DNA of 64,000 bases from Microbacterium protaetiae (GTDB taxonomy: Bacteria; Actinomycetota; Actinomycetes; Actinomycetales; Microbacteriaceae): NCBI RefSeq assembly GCF_004135285.1, contig NZ_CP035494.1, forward strand, positions 2,666,001 through 2,730,000, in the 5' to 3' direction. Positions 24,574 to 34,028 of this stretch are shown in pieces. The position numbers and the translations under genes are program-made. A model generated the notes under the pieces. The model was not told the DNA's origin. It saw only the letters and a list, made by a program, of their open reading frames with translations, and searched no databases. Each line of letters starts with the position of its first letter. The stretch's first letter is position 1.

Positions 24574-25824
24574 GTGACCGTTCCCGTTCCTGCACCCAAG
24601 TTCGGGGTGCTGCGCAGCTGGAAGACCGCGCCGTACCTGGTCGGGGCGGGCCTGGCGATGATGGGCGACAACATCGAGCACGTCATCACCTACCTGGTGC
24701 TGTGGAACACCTTCCATTCACCGGTGCTGGTGGGTTTTCAGCTGGTCAGCCACTGGCTGCCGTTTCTGCTGCTGTCGGTGTATGCCGGGGCGCTGGCCGA
24801 GCGGTTCGACTGTCGCCGGATCATCCAGATCGCGCAGGGTCTGTTCATGTTCGTGTCACTGTGCTGGGGCGTCCTCTTCCTGACCGGCACCCTGCAGCTG
24901 TGGCAAGCGTGCGTGCTGCTGGTGCTGCACGGGCTGGCGGGATGCCTGTGGGGACCGGCCGAGCAGATGATGCTCTACGATTTCGCGGGGCGCGAGCAGC
25001 TGCCCAGCGCGGTGCGAATGAATGCGACCTTTCGCAGCCTCGGTGTGCTGTTCGGGCCGGTCGTCGGCTCGGCGCTGCTCTTGCTGTTCGGCGCGACCGG
25101 CGGCATCTTCGCGAACATCGTGTTCTATCTGCCCCTGACGCTGTTCTTGACCCGCACGAGCTTCACCGGGCACAGCCGCGAGGGCCGGATGATGGCAAAG
25201 CGGGTGTCGCTGTGGCAGTCGTTCCGTGTGCTGGGCACCGTGCGCCGTGACCGGGTGATCATGGGGATGCTGGTGCTCGCCGCCCTCGCATCGGTATCGA
25301 TCGGCGCCGTGCTGCAAACGGCGATGCCGGCGTTCGGAACGGCGCTGACGCCGCCGGGTGTCGACGGTGAGCTCGTGTACGGCGCGCTGCTTTTCGCGCT
25401 CGGCATCGGAGGTGTGGCCGGCGGGTTCTTTCTCGAAGCGAGCGGATGGTTCAAGCCGACCGTGCGCACGGCGGTGATCAGCTCGATCACGTTCGGTGCG
25501 TTCGCGATGATCTTCGCCTTCACCGGCTTGCTGTGGGTGGCGGTGGTCGCGCTCGTGCTGACCGGCTTCTCGCAGATCACGGCGACCTCGACCGGCCAGG
25601 CGATCGTGCAGCTCGAGGCACCGCCGGGCCAGCGCGGCCGGGTGCTGGGGGCCTACAGCATGTTCGGCCCTGGCATGCAGACCTTCAGCGGCGTGACGGT
25701 GGGGGTGCTGGGAAGCCTCCTGGGCATTCCCATCACGGTGATCATCGGGGGAGCCGTGCTGATGGCCGGTGCGGTGCTCACCGGCCTGTACATGCGACGG
25801 GCGCCCCGTCGCGCCGCCCTGTGA
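24574..25824 (+). CDS. MFS transporter
   Basis: A 416-residue, about 11-12-helix major facilitator. It begins with SWKTAPYLVGAGLAMMGDNIEH, has the motif-A-type loop ALAERFDCRRII after helix 2, and a central basic loop (GHSREGRMMAKR). This resembles the enterobactin-exporter/EntS-like drug-exporter branch (MFS_3), but the substrate is unknown. GTG start with the hexamer CAGGAT six bases upstream, a near match to the leaderless pattern. The stop codon lies in a 26-bp-period direct duplication. Confidence 0.82.
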   Translation: MTVPVPAPKFGVLRSWKTAPYLVGAGLAMMGDNIEHVITYLVLWNTFHSPVLVGFQLVSHWLPFLLLSVYAGALAERFDCRRIIQIAQGLFMFVSLCWGVLFLTGTLQLWQACVLLVLHGLAGCLWGPAEQMMLYDFAGREQLPSAVRMNATFRSLGVLFGPVVGSALLLLFGATGGIFANIVFYLPLTLFLTRTSFTGHSREGRMMAKRVSLWQSFRVLGTVRRDRVIMGMLVLAALASVSIGAVLQTAMPAFGTALTPPGVDGELVYGALLFALGIGGVAGGFFLEASGWFKPTVRTAVISSITFGAFAMIFAFTGLLWVAVVALVLTGFSQITATSTGQAIVQLEAPPGQRGRVLGAYSMFGPGMQTFSGVTVGVLGSLLGIPITVIIGGAVLMAGAVLTGLYMRRAPRRAAL

Positions 25825-25859
25825 CGGCGCGACGGAATGCCGCCCTGTGACGGCGCGAC
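25814..25859. repeat. 20-bp direct repeat spanning the MFS stop codon
   Basis: CCGCCCTGTGACGGCGCGAC occurs at 25814-25833 and 25840-25859. The first copy contains the TGA stop of the MFS gene; the second lies in the gap before the convergent FMN reductase gene. Confidence 0.9.
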
Positions 25860-25865
25860 TGATTC

Positions 25866-26429
25866 TCAGCCGCGCAGCGGCCGCAGTGCGGCATCCAGCG
25901 CGACGATCTCGTCGAACTGCGTGCGCAGCACGCGCTCATTGCTCTCGCGCGGCTGGAACTCGCCGTCGTCGTCGAGCTGCTGCGCCGCCCAAGCGAGCTC
26001 GACGTTGGCACCCGTGGGCACCAACCCCAAGGCCTGCTGCACCGGGCGCAGCGCAACGACGCCGCGGGTGCCGCCCGAGATGCCGCCGTAGCTGACGGTG
26101 CCCACCGGCTTGCGCCGCCACTCCTGGTGCAGATAGTCGAGAGCGTTCTTCAGGCCCGGCGCATAGCTGTAGTTGTATTCGGGCTGTACGAACACGAAAG
26201 CATCGGCGGCGTCCACGCGCTCGCTCCATGCTTTCGTGTGGTCTTTCGTGTACTGACGCAGCCGGGGATGGTTCGGCTCGTCCATCAGCGGCAGGTCTAT
26301 CTCTTTGAGGTCGGCGAAGTCGATGTCGAAGCGGCCGTCGGATTCGGCTACGCCGCGCACCCACTGGGCGATCGGCAGGCCGATGCGGCCCTCGCGGATG
26401 CTGGCGACGATGATCATGAGGCGTGTCAT
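25866..26429 (-). CDS. NAD(P)H-dependent FMN reductase
   Basis: A 187-residue flavodoxin-like reductase. IIVASIREGRIGLPIAQWV forms the phosphate-binding loop of FMN, FVFVQPEYNYSYAPGLKNALDYL is the strongly conserved flavin-contacting segment, and VSYGGISGGTRGV the second. Such enzymes reduce quinones, azo compounds or supply FMNH2; which one is not visible. AAAGGG precedes the ATG. Convergent with the MFS gene. Confidence 0.88.
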   Translation of the reverse strand: MTRLMIIVASIREGRIGLPIAQWVRGVAESDGRFDIDFADLKEIDLPLMDEPNHPRLRQYTKDHTKAWSERVDAADAFVFVQPEYNYSYAPGLKNALDYLHQEWRRKPVGTVSYGGISGGTRGVVALRPVQQALGLVPTGANVELAWAAQQLDDDGEFQPRESNERVLRTQFDEIVALDAALRPLRG

Positions 26430-26761
26430 TCAGATTCCCTTTCCGGCATCCATTCAACGCCGCAGCGCCACAGGCGAATTCCCGGTGCGCGTGAGAAGTC
26501 GTCGTATGACGCTGTGGGGCGTTCAGCGGTGCCGCAGGCGCGGACGTTCGGACCGGTCGCCGTTCTGGGCACCTGTTCCGGGCCGGGGAGGATGTCGCGG
26601 ACCGCTGGCATTCTGAGGACGGTGGCCGCTCGGGCGGGCGTCTGCCGGGTGGATGGCCGATGAGATCATCGAGACTGACGCCAGAATACCATCGGCATGG
26701 TGGCCGGGTTACTACGTGCCGGATATCGCTTCGCACCAGTTAAAAAAGCGGATGGCAAGAC
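26430..26761. other. Intergenic gap with no gene seen
   Basis: The gap between the divergent FMN reductase and the DUF222/HNH gene is 395 bases. The first ~330 show no credible coding frame, tRNA or hairpin; the last ~60 bases are unusually AT-rich and contain the promoter of the HNH gene. Confidence 0.6.
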
Positions 26762-26762
26762 C

Positions 26763-26791
26763 TTGCATAGCGTAGAGATATTCGATAGTAT
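26763..26791 (+). promoter_or_regulatory. Sigma-70-type promoter of the DUF222/HNH gene
   Basis: TTGCAT at 26763-26768, a 17-base spacer, TAGTAT at 26786-26791. The best -35/-10 pair seen in the window, in a locally AT-rich patch. The leader would be about 27 bases with GAAGGGGG as ribosome binding site. Confidence 0.65.
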
Positions 26792-26824
26792 GTGGGTATT
26801 GGTTCATTCGGAAGGGGGCCCACG

Positions 26825-28363
26825 GTGTCAGTGTTGATGGATGTGTCTCCGGTGCTCTCAGAGGTGGATGAGCTGGTCGACGAGCTGGTGGCGTCGCGGT
26901 CGCTGGCAGCGCGCGCGTTCGCGGCCGAGATGTTCTTCTTCTCCCGGGTCGCAGATCTGATCCAGCGGCGTGAGGCCGAGCGCGCGGCCCGATTGGGCAA
27001 CGGATCGGTGATGTCTGCCTCGCAGTTGGCGATGCGGGAGTTGTTCGCCGAGATCGCGGCGGGGCTGCACCTGAGCGAGTGGCAGGTGGCGCGGAAGGTG
27101 TCGCAGGCTGCGATGCTGACCGGGGTGTTCTATGAGACGTTGTGCGATGCGAGCTGCGGCGAGTTCTCGGGGGAGCACGCGGTGCTGATCGCCGAGGCCG
27201 GCATGGAGATCTCCGATGACGGAGTACGGGCGCGGTTTGAAGCCGTCGCGCGGGATATGGCCCGGGAGATGACTCCGGCCCAGCTGAAGGCGGCGCTGTC
27301 GGGTCTGGTCGTGCGCTTGGATCCGGAAGGCACCGCCACCCGTGTGCGAGAGGCCGTGGCCCGGCGCAAGGTTTCGGTGCGCGAGCTGGAACCGGGCCTT
27401 ACCCGGGTGACCGCAGATGTCCCCACCGTGCAGGGCATGGGCGCGGTGGCGAGGCTGCGGAAGGCCGCGACCGCGCTGTTCGAGATGAACGCGACCGAGA
27501 AGAAGGAGTCCGAGGCTGCGGCGGCACATGCCGATGCCGATGCCGATGCCGATGCCGATGCCGATGCCGATGCCGATGCCGCTGCCGGCACCGGCCCCGA
27601 CGCTGGCATCGACGCCGCTGGTGCCCCCGACGCCGGCACCGACGACGCTGGCATCGACGCCGCTGCCGGCACCGATGGGGCGGCCGAGCCGGTGTTCGAT
27701 GAGCGGACGGTGACCCAGATCATGGCGGACATGTTCTGCGACCTGCTGCTTGCCGCGCCGTTCACCGGGCATGGGGCCACTGACGAGGCCCGTGACGGCC
27801 TCTCCGCGATCCATGCCGACGTGCAGGTCACGGTCCCGGCACCCGTGATCACCGGAACCCAGGTCGGGGGAGCGGTCGTCGACGGTGTCGGCCCGATCGA
27901 CGATGACACCGCACGGCGGCTGGCCGGCGGTGCGGTGATGTGGACGCGGGTGTTCACCGACCCGGCCACCGGGATTCCCGTCTGTGTGGACCGATACCGA
28001 CCCTCGAAGAAGCAGAAGCGGTTCCTGCAGGTCAGAGACCAGCAGTGCCGGTTCCCCGGGTGCCGCAGGCCCGCGCGCAGATGCGACATCGACCATACGA
28101 TCCCGCACGCGGCGGGCGGTCCGACGTGCCTGTGCAATCTTGAGCACTTCTGCCAACGCCATCACACGGTCAAACACGAGACCGCGTGGGAGGTCGAGCA
28201 ACTCGCCGGCGGCGTTCTGATCTTCACCGCCCCCACCGGACGCACTCACGTGTCCCGGCCACCGGGCACCGTCAGATTCGATCCCGTCGCGCTGATCGAT
28301 CCCGACCCCCACACCCGACACGCGATCGCCGCGCAGTACGCACGCGACCCCGCACCCTTCTGA
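26825..28363 (+). CDS. DUF222 domain HNH endonuclease-like protein (13E12 repeat family)
   Basis: About 512 residues. An N-terminal DUF222 helical domain (LSEWQVARKVSQA, RARFEAVARDMAREMTPAQL) is followed by an Ala/Asp linker and a C-terminal HNH nuclease motif: CRFPGCRRPARRCDIDHTI with His424, GGPTCLCNLEHFC, CQRHHTVKH. The linker contains (Ala-Asp)8 coded by a perfect GCCGAT repeat, then further DAG repeats. This family is multi-copy in actinobacteria; the target is unknown. The GTG at 26825 follows GAAGGGGG; ATG 26837 is the alternative. Three upstream residues of DNA features (AT-rich promoter) suggest it is expressed. Confidence 0.85.
   Translation: MSVLMDVSPVLSEVDELVDELVASRSLAARAFAAEMFFFSRVADLIQRREAERAARLGNGSVMSASQLAMRELFAEIAAGLHLSEWQVARKVSQAAMLTGVFYETLCDASCGEFSGEHAVLIAEAGMEISDDGVRARFEAVARDMAREMTPAQLKAALSGLVVRLDPEGTATRVREAVARRKVSVRELEPGLTRVTADVPTVQGMGAVARLRKAATALFEMNATEKKESEAAAAHADADADADADADADADAAAGTGPDAGIDAAGAPDAGTDDAGIDAAAGTDGAAEPVFDERTVTQIMADMFCDLLLAAPFTGHGATDEARDGLSAIHADVQVTVPAPVITGTQVGGAVVDGVGPIDDDTARRLAGGAVMWTRVFTDPATGIPVCVDRYRPSKKQKRFLQVRDQQCRFPGCRRPARRCDIDHTIPHAAGGPTCLCNLEHFCQRHHTVKHETAWEVEQLAGGVLIFTAPTGRTHVSRPPGTVRFDPVALIDPDPHTRHAIAAQYARDPAPF
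27530..27577 (+). repeat. (GCCGAT)8 in-frame microsatellite
   Basis: Eight perfect tandem copies of GCCGAT, coding Ala-Asp repeats at residues 236-251 of the HNH protein. Unit length is a multiple of three, so copy changes alter linker length without a frameshift. Confidence 0.95.
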
Positions 28364-28470
28364 ACCGTTCCGGACCCGCTGAAGCCTGCTGAGCCCTGCT
28401 GATCCGACGGGCAGCGGTGGAGCTTCCGCGCCCCGCCGCCATTCTCAGCGGGCGCGCGGCGGCCCACCCG

Positions 28471-28476
28471 TAGAAT
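28471..28476 (+). promoter_or_regulatory. -10 hexamer TAGAAT of argS
   Basis: Ends nine bases before the argS ATG, so the leader is at most two or three bases. No ribosome binding site is visible. Confidence 0.5.
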
Positions 28477-28485
28477 TGTCGGTCT

Positions 28486-30150
28486 ATGGATCCTGAAGCC
28501 CTCTCCGCAGCCCTGCTCAACGTCGTCCGCCCGCTCGCGGAGGCGCGACGAGCCGGATCCACCGAGGGACTCGTCCCCAGCGACCTGCCTCTGGAGCGCC
28601 CGAAGAACCGCGATCACGGCGATTGGGCATCCAACGCCGCTCTCAAACTGGCGAAGAAGGTCGGTGCGAACCCGCGCGAGTTCGCCGCTGAGATCGCCGA
28701 CAAGCTCGGAGAGGTCGCCGGTATCGCCTCTGTGGAGGTGGCCGGCCCCGGCTTCATCAATGTGCGGTTGGATGCCGCAGCCGCCGGATCTCTCGCCAAG
28801 ACCATCGTCGAGGCCGGTGCAGCCTTCGGCACCAACGAATCGCAGCGCGGAAACACCATCAACCTGGAGTTCGTCAGCGCGAACCCGACCGGCCCGCTGC
28901 ACATCGGGCATACCCGCTGGGCGGCGCTGGGCGACTCGATCGCCCGCTTGCTGCTGGCCAGCGGGGCGACGCTGGTGCGTGAGTTCTACATCAACGACGC
29001 GGGTGCGCAGATGGATCGCTTCGCCCGTTCGGTGCTGGCGGCAGCACAGGGCGAGCCGACGCCCGAAGACGGCTATGCCGGTGCCTACATCGGCGACCTC
29101 GCCCGCCGCGTGCTCGAGGTGCGGCCCGACCTTCTCGAGCTTCCGGCCGAACAGCAGCTGACGATAGCGCGCGACCGTGCGTATGCGTTCCAGCTCGGTG
29201 AGTTGCAGGCGTCGTTGGAGGCCTTCAACGTGCACTTCGACGTGTGGTTCAGCGAACGGATGCTCAAGGAGCACGTCGACGGCAGGCCGAGCCTCGTCGA
29301 TGAGGCAGTGGACCGCCTGCGTCAGCAGGGGCACGTGTTCGAGGCCGATGACGCCGTGTGGGTGCGCACGACCGACTTCGGCGACGACAAAGACCGCGTC
29401 ATCCGCCGCTCCAACGGCGAGTACACGTACTTCGCATCAGACGCCGCGTACTACCTGAACAAGGGCGACCGCGGCTTCGCCCACAAGATCTACCTGCTCG
29501 GCGCTGACCACCACGGGTACGTGCACCGACTGAAAGCCATCGCGGGTGCTGCGGGGGAAGACCCGGAGAAAGACATCGAGGTGCTCATCGGGCAGCTCGT
29601 GTCGGTCAACGGCGCCAGGCTCTCCAAGCGCGCCGGCAACATCATCGAGATGGATGACCTGCGCGAGTGGCTGGGCACCGATGCGCTGCGGTACTCACTG
29701 GGTCGCTATCCGGCCGACTCGCCGCTGACCCTCGACCCCGAACTGCTGCGCAAGCGCACGAACGACAACCCCGTCTTCTACGTGCAGTACGCGCATGCCC
29801 GCACGCACAACGTGAGTCGCAACGCCGACGATGCCGGAGTGGACCGCAGCGCGTTCGCCCCCGAGACGCTGACACACCCCACCGAGGCAGCCCTGCTGGG
29901 GGTGCTGCAGGAGTTCCCGCGGATCGTGGCGTTCGCCGCCGAGGTGCGCGAGCCGCACCGGGTGGCACGGTATCTCGAAGAGCTCGCCGGTCTGTTTCAC
30001 CGCTGGTACGACAACTGCCGGGTCATCCCGCTGGGAGATGCACCGATCGAAGACGTGCACCACACCCGTCGGTGGCTCAACGACGCCACCGGCCAGGTTC
30101 TGCGCAACGGCCTGGACCTGCTGGGAGTGAGTGCGCCCGAGCGTATGTGA
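28486..30150 (+). CDS. argS: Arginyl-tRNA synthetase
   Basis: A 554-residue class I aminoacyl-tRNA synthetase that charges tRNA-Arg. The N-terminal Add-1 domain (ALLNVVRPLAEARR...) precedes SANPTGPLHIGHTRWAALGD with HIGH at 139-142; FYINDAGAQMDRF and GARLSKRAGN (the degenerate KMSK loop of ArgRS) follow, and the DALRb anticodon-binding helices close the protein. Normal length. The DUF2993 gene starts six bases after its stop, and the run to prfA is on one strand. Confidence 0.97.
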   Translation: MDPEALSAALLNVVRPLAEARRAGSTEGLVPSDLPLERPKNRDHGDWASNAALKLAKKVGANPREFAAEIADKLGEVAGIASVEVAGPGFINVRLDAAAAGSLAKTIVEAGAAFGTNESQRGNTINLEFVSANPTGPLHIGHTRWAALGDSIARLLLASGATLVREFYINDAGAQMDRFARSVLAAAQGEPTPEDGYAGAYIGDLARRVLEVRPDLLELPAEQQLTIARDRAYAFQLGELQASLEAFNVHFDVWFSERMLKEHVDGRPSLVDEAVDRLRQQGHVFEADDAVWVRTTDFGDDKDRVIRRSNGEYTYFASDAAYYLNKGDRGFAHKIYLLGADHHGYVHRLKAIAGAAGEDPEKDIEVLIGQLVSVNGARLSKRAGNIIEMDDLREWLGTDALRYSLGRYPADSPLTLDPELLRKRTNDNPVFYVQYAHARTHNVSRNADDAGVDRSAFAPETLTHPTEAALLGVLQEFPRIVAFAAEVREPHRVARYLEELAGLFHRWYDNCRVIPLGDAPIEDVHHTRRWLNDATGQVLRNGLDLLGVSAPERM

Positions 30151-30156
30151 GGATCC

Positions 30157-31200
30157 ATGGCCGACCGCCCCGCACTGCCACCGGACGAGCCGACGGAGCC
30201 CATCGAGGTTCCGCCGAAGCCGCCGCTGCCGAGCGCGGGGCGGGCGGCCCCGGCTGTTGAGCCGGAGGCGACCACGTTGCCGTTGCCGGTGGTGGATGCC
30301 GCGGCCCAGGCCTATCCGCAGGCCGCGTATCCGCAGCAGTATCCGCAGCCGGCGTACCCGCAGACCGCGGTCGCACCGCAGGCGTATCCGCAGACCGCGG
30401 TCGCACCGCAGGCTGCGGCATCCCTCCCCGCGCCCAAGAAGAAGCGTCGCGGGGTGGTCGCCCTGGTCACGACGGTGATCATCGTCGTGGTGCTGGCCGG
30501 GGCCGGTGTGGTCAGTTGGTTCGCCGGCAACGCGTGGGCCAAAGACAAGGTGATCGCCGAGGTGACACAGCAGACCCGCACCGCCCTCGACCTCGATGCC
30601 GACCAGAAAGTCGACGTGCAGGTGGCCGAGCCGATGCTGCCGCAGCTGCTGGCGGGCACCCTCTCGACGCTGAGCATCACGGTCCCCGATGCGCCGCTGG
30701 CAGGCACCACGGGCTCTCTCACCGTGCACGCGACTGACGTCTCGACCGACGGCGGCGCACTCGGCAGCGCCGAGGCCACCGTCACCCTCACACCCGATGC
30801 GATCACGAAGCTCATCGGCACCTTCGACGACACCGTCGCGGGATCGTTGAAGGTCGACGGATCCAACGTCACCGTCGACCTCAACCCTTCGCAGTTCCTG
30901 TCGGGCATCTCGTTCGCCCTCACGCTCACACCCAGCGCCCATGACGGCGCGCTCGTGCTCACCCCGGTGAAGTTCACGGTGGGCGGGGCGAGCATGGACG
31001 CCGACACCATCCGCGCCCGGTTCGGCACGCTCGCCGAGGGCATTCTCGCCGACCGCACCGTGTGCGTGGCCGACCAGTTCCCGAAAGGTCTGACGCTGTC
31101 GAAGATCACGGTGGGCTCCGACGCCGTCGACGCGTCGTTCACCGTCGACCCACGCACACTCTCGGACCCCTCGTTACAGAAGCCGGGGACGTGTGGCTGA
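30157..31200 (+). CDS. LmeA-like DUF2993 membrane-anchored lipid-binding protein
   Basis: A 347-residue protein. The cytoplasmic N-terminus (about 1-95) is Pro-rich and carries repeats such as YPQTAVAPQA twice in tandem; a basic KKKRRG precedes one helix (about 98-122); the extracytoplasmic remainder starts with DKVIAEVTQQ and has the DUF2993 pattern (VQVAEPMLPQLLAGTLSTLSI, LDLNPSQF-like, QFPKGLTL). LmeA of mycobacteria is a phospholipid-binding periplasmic protein needed for lipomannan elongation. The Pro-rich N-tail is an addition seen in actinobacterial homologues. Six bases after argS. Confidence 0.82.
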   Translation: MADRPALPPDEPTEPIEVPPKPPLPSAGRAAPAVEPEATTLPLPVVDAAAQAYPQAAYPQQYPQPAYPQTAVAPQAYPQTAVAPQAAASLPAPKKKRRGVVALVTTVIIVVVLAGAGVVSWFAGNAWAKDKVIAEVTQQTRTALDLDADQKVDVQVAEPMLPQLLAGTLSTLSITVPDAPLAGTTGSLTVHATDVSTDGGALGSAEATVTLTPDAITKLIGTFDDTVAGSLKVDGSNVTVDLNPSQFLSGISFALTLTPSAHDGALVLTPVKFTVGGASMDADTIRARFGTLAEGILADRTVCVADQFPKGLTLSKITVGSDAVDASFTVDPRTLSDPSLQKPGTCG

Positions 31201-31226
31201 CCCCGCTAGACTTGCGGGAACCCCCG

Positions 31227-32690
31227 GTGCCCGCGTCGACGCGCTGCGTACGACAACCGCATGCACCCGCCGTGCCCTCCACCGATTGGTCCTCATTCTT
31301 GTCCGCGTCTGATCCCCGCGCCCCGCTGAGCGTCCCCGACGACGCCAATGCGCTGCAGCAGGGCGTCTGGCCGGGCTCGGCCCGACGCGACGACGCGGGC
31401 GCTCTGATGCTCGGCGGCGTCGCGGTCAGCGAGCTGCAGGAGCGCTTCGGCACTCCGCTGTATGTCGTCGACGAAGCCGAAGTACGCGCGCACGCGCATC
31501 GCACCGTCGCCGCCTTCAACGCGGCAGCGGCCGCACACGGCGTCGCCACGCGTGTCTACTACGCCGGCAAGGCGTTCCTGTGCACCGAGGTGGTGCGCTG
31601 GGTGACCGAGGCGGGCATGAACGTCGATGTCTGCAGTGGGGGAGAGCTCGAGGTCGCTCTGGCCGCCGGCGCCGACCCGGCGCACCTCGGCTTCCATGGC
31701 AACAACAAGAGCGTCGCCGAACTCGAGCGTGCTGTCGAGGTGGGGGTGGGCACCGTCATCGTCGACAGCCCGATCGAGATCGAGCGGCTCGCCGCCATCG
31801 CCGACCGGGCCGGCACGGTGCAGAAGGTCCTGGTGCGGGTCAACAGTGGCGTGCACGCCGAGACCCATGAGTTTCTCGCCACCGCGCACGAAGACCAGAA
31901 GTTCGGGTTCGCGATGGATGCCGCGGCCGCGGCGGTCGCGCGCATCCGCGAGCTGCCCGCGCTGCGATTCGAGGGCCTGCACTGTCACATCGGCTCGCAG
32001 ATCTTCGGGGTCGCCGGTTTCGCCGAATCGGCCTCGCGACTTGTCGACCTGCATGCGCAGCTGCTGGAGGGCGGCCCGATCCCGCTCTTGAACCTCGGCG
32101 GGGGATTCGGCATCGCCTACACCCCGGCCGACGATCCGACACCGGTGGAGCAGCTCGCCCAGGGAATCGTCGACGCCGTCGCCCGCGAGTGCGAGGTGCG
32201 CGGCATCCCGATCCCCGATCTGGCGTTCGAACCGGGTCGCATCATCGTCGGCCAGGCGGGAGTGACCCTCTACGAAGCAGGCACCGTCAAGACGGTCGCG
32301 CTGGGCGAGGGCCGGGAGCGTGTGTACGTGAGCGTCGACGGCGGCATGAGTGACAACGCGCGTCCGGCGCTGTACGGCGCCGATTTCTGTGCACGCATCG
32401 CGTCGCGCGTCTCCGACGCCGAACCCGCCCTCGTGCGCGTGGTCGGCAAGCACTGCGAGTCGGGCGACATCGTCGTCGACCGTGAGTACCTACCCGGCGA
32501 CATCGCCCCCGGCGACGTGGTCGCCGTGCCCGCGACCGGGGCGTACTGTTTCTCGCTGGCCAGCACCTACAACTACCTGCCACGTCCGGCCGTCGTCGCC
32601 GTGCGTGACGGAGCCGCCCGCGTCATCGTGCGCGGTCAGACCATCGCCGACCTGCTGAGTGCAGACGTCGGCGCAGAAGGGAAGGCATGA
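31227..32690 (+). CDS. lysA: Diaminopimelate decarboxylase
   Basis: About 487 residues; decarboxylates meso-diaminopimelate to L-lysine with PLP. The PLP Lys is K115 (YYAGKAF) by this numbering; HGNNKS, the phosphate loop GGGFGIAY, EPGRIIVGQAG and CESGD with ASTYNYLPRP follow as expected. The start is not certain: GTG 31227 lies 14 bases after a TAGACT hexamer at 31207-31212; GTG 31272 and TTG 31299 are alternatives, and conserved sequence begins near VPDDANALQQG. hom starts in an ATGA overlap. Confidence 0.94.
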   Translation: MPASTRCVRQPHAPAVPSTDWSSFLSASDPRAPLSVPDDANALQQGVWPGSARRDDAGALMLGGVAVSELQERFGTPLYVVDEAEVRAHAHRTVAAFNAAAAAHGVATRVYYAGKAFLCTEVVRWVTEAGMNVDVCSGGELEVALAAGADPAHLGFHGNNKSVAELERAVEVGVGTVIVDSPIEIERLAAIADRAGTVQKVLVRVNSGVHAETHEFLATAHEDQKFGFAMDAAAAAVARIRELPALRFEGLHCHIGSQIFGVAGFAESASRLVDLHAQLLEGGPIPLLNLGGGFGIAYTPADDPTPVEQLAQGIVDAVARECEVRGIPIPDLAFEPGRIIVGQAGVTLYEAGTVKTVALGEGRERVYVSVDGGMSDNARPALYGADFCARIASRVSDAEPALVRVVGKHCESGDIVVDREYLPGDIAPGDVVAVPATGAYCFSLASTYNYLPRPAVVAVRDGAARVIVRGQTIADLLSADVGAEGKA

Positions 32691-34027
32691 TCGACTACCG
32701 TCGCCTGCGCATCGCACTGCTTGGAGCAGGATCCGTCGGCTCGCAGGTCGCGCGTCTGCTGCTCGAGCACGCCGACGAACTGGCCGACCGCTCGGGTGCC
32801 GCGCTGGAGCTCGCCGGCATCGCCGTGCGCGACCTGGACGCCCCACGTGATGTCGAGCTGCCGCGGGAGCTTTTGACCACCGACGCCGAGACTCTCATCG
32901 TCGGAAGTGACATCGTCATCGAGCTGATGGGCGGCATCGAGCCCGCCCGGGAGTACCTCTTGCAGGCGCTCAACTCGGGTGCCGACGTGGTCACGGGCAA
33001 CAAGGCACTGCTGGCCACCCACGGAGCCGAGATCTTCGACGCGGCCGACCAGGTGGGCGCCTCGGTGTCGTATGAGGCGGCCGTGGCCGGGGCCATTCCG
33101 ATCATCCGGCCGCTGCGTGACTCGCTGGCCGGCGACCGGGTCGACCGGATCGTGGGCATCGTCAACGGCACCACGAACTACATCCTCGACCGGATGGACG
33201 TCGAAGGCGCCGAGATGGCAGACATCCTCGCCGACGCCCAGCGTCTGGGCTACGCCGAAGCCGACCCGACCGGCGATGTGGAAGGACACGACGCGGCGCA
33301 GAAGGCGGCGATCCTGGCCAGCCTCGCCTTCCACACCACCGTGCCGCTGGAGGCCGTGCACCGCGAGGGCATCACCGGGGTGACCAAGCAGATGATGGAT
33401 GCCGCGCGGCACGCGGGCTACGTCATCAAGATGGTCGCCGTCTGCGAGCGGCTGACCGGCCGTGGCGAGGCATCCGACGAGGCCATCTCGGTGCGGGTGT
33501 ACCCGGCACTCATCCGGCGCGAGCATCCGCTGGCCAGCGTCCACGGCGTGAACAACGCCGTGTTCGTGCAGGCCGAGGCCGCCGGAAACCTCATGTTCTA
33601 CGGCGCCGGCGCCGGTGGAGTGCAGACCGCATCCGCCGTGCTCGGCGACGTCGTCTCGGCCGCGCGGCGTCACATCGCCGGCGGTGCGGGCGTGGGCGAA
33701 TCGACCCGGGCCAACCTGCCCACGGTCGATATCGGCCAGGTCGTCACCCGCTACCAGATCACCCTCGAGGTCGACGACCGGCCCGGCGTGCTCGCCCGGG
33801 TGGCCGGCATCCTCTCCGACGGCCGCGTCTCGATCGCGACCGTCGAACAGACTCTGGAACAGACTCCGGGACAGCCCGGCGACGATGCTGCCGAGGCAGG
33901 TTCGGCGCGTCTGGTGATCGGAACGCACAAGGCTTTGGAGCAGGACCTCAGCGAGACCGTTGCACGGCTCGCAGACGACGACGTGGTCGAGCGCGTCGTG
34001 TCGGTGCTGCGCGTGGAAGGAGATTGA
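32687..34027 (+). CDS. hom: Homoserine dehydrogenase
   Basis: A 446-residue NAD(P)H enzyme that reduces aspartate semialdehyde to homoserine, the branch point to threonine and methionine. GAGSVGS (about 13-19) is the dinucleotide motif; VTGNKALLA, the catalytic region [10 protein letters not shown] and [18 protein letters not shown] are all present. A C-terminal ACT domain (about 355-446, [14 protein letters not shown]) is the usual site of threonine feedback control. Coupled to lysA by ATGA and followed after one base by the thrC start. Confidence 0.97.
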   Translation: MIDYRRLRIALLGAGSVGSQVARLLLEHADELADRSGAALELAGIAVRDLDAPRDVELPRELLTTDAETLIVGSDIVIELMGGIEPAREYLLQALNSGADVVTGNKALLATHGAEIFDAADQVGASVSYEAAVAGAIPIIRPLRDSLAGDRVDRIVGIVNGTTNYILDRMDVEGAEMADILADAQRLGYAEADPTGDVEGHDAAQKAAILASLAFHTTVPLEAVHREGITGVTKQMMDAARHAGYVIKMVAVCERLTGRGEASDEAISVRVYPALIRREHPLASVHGVNNAVFVQAEAAGNLMFYGAGAGGVQTASAVLGDVVSAARRHIAGGAGVGESTRANLPTVDIGQVVTRYQITLEVDDRPGVLARVAGILSDGRVSIATVEQTLEQTPGQPGDDAAEAGSARLVIGTHKALEQDLSETVARLADDDVVERVVSVLRVEGD

Positions 34028-34028
34028 A

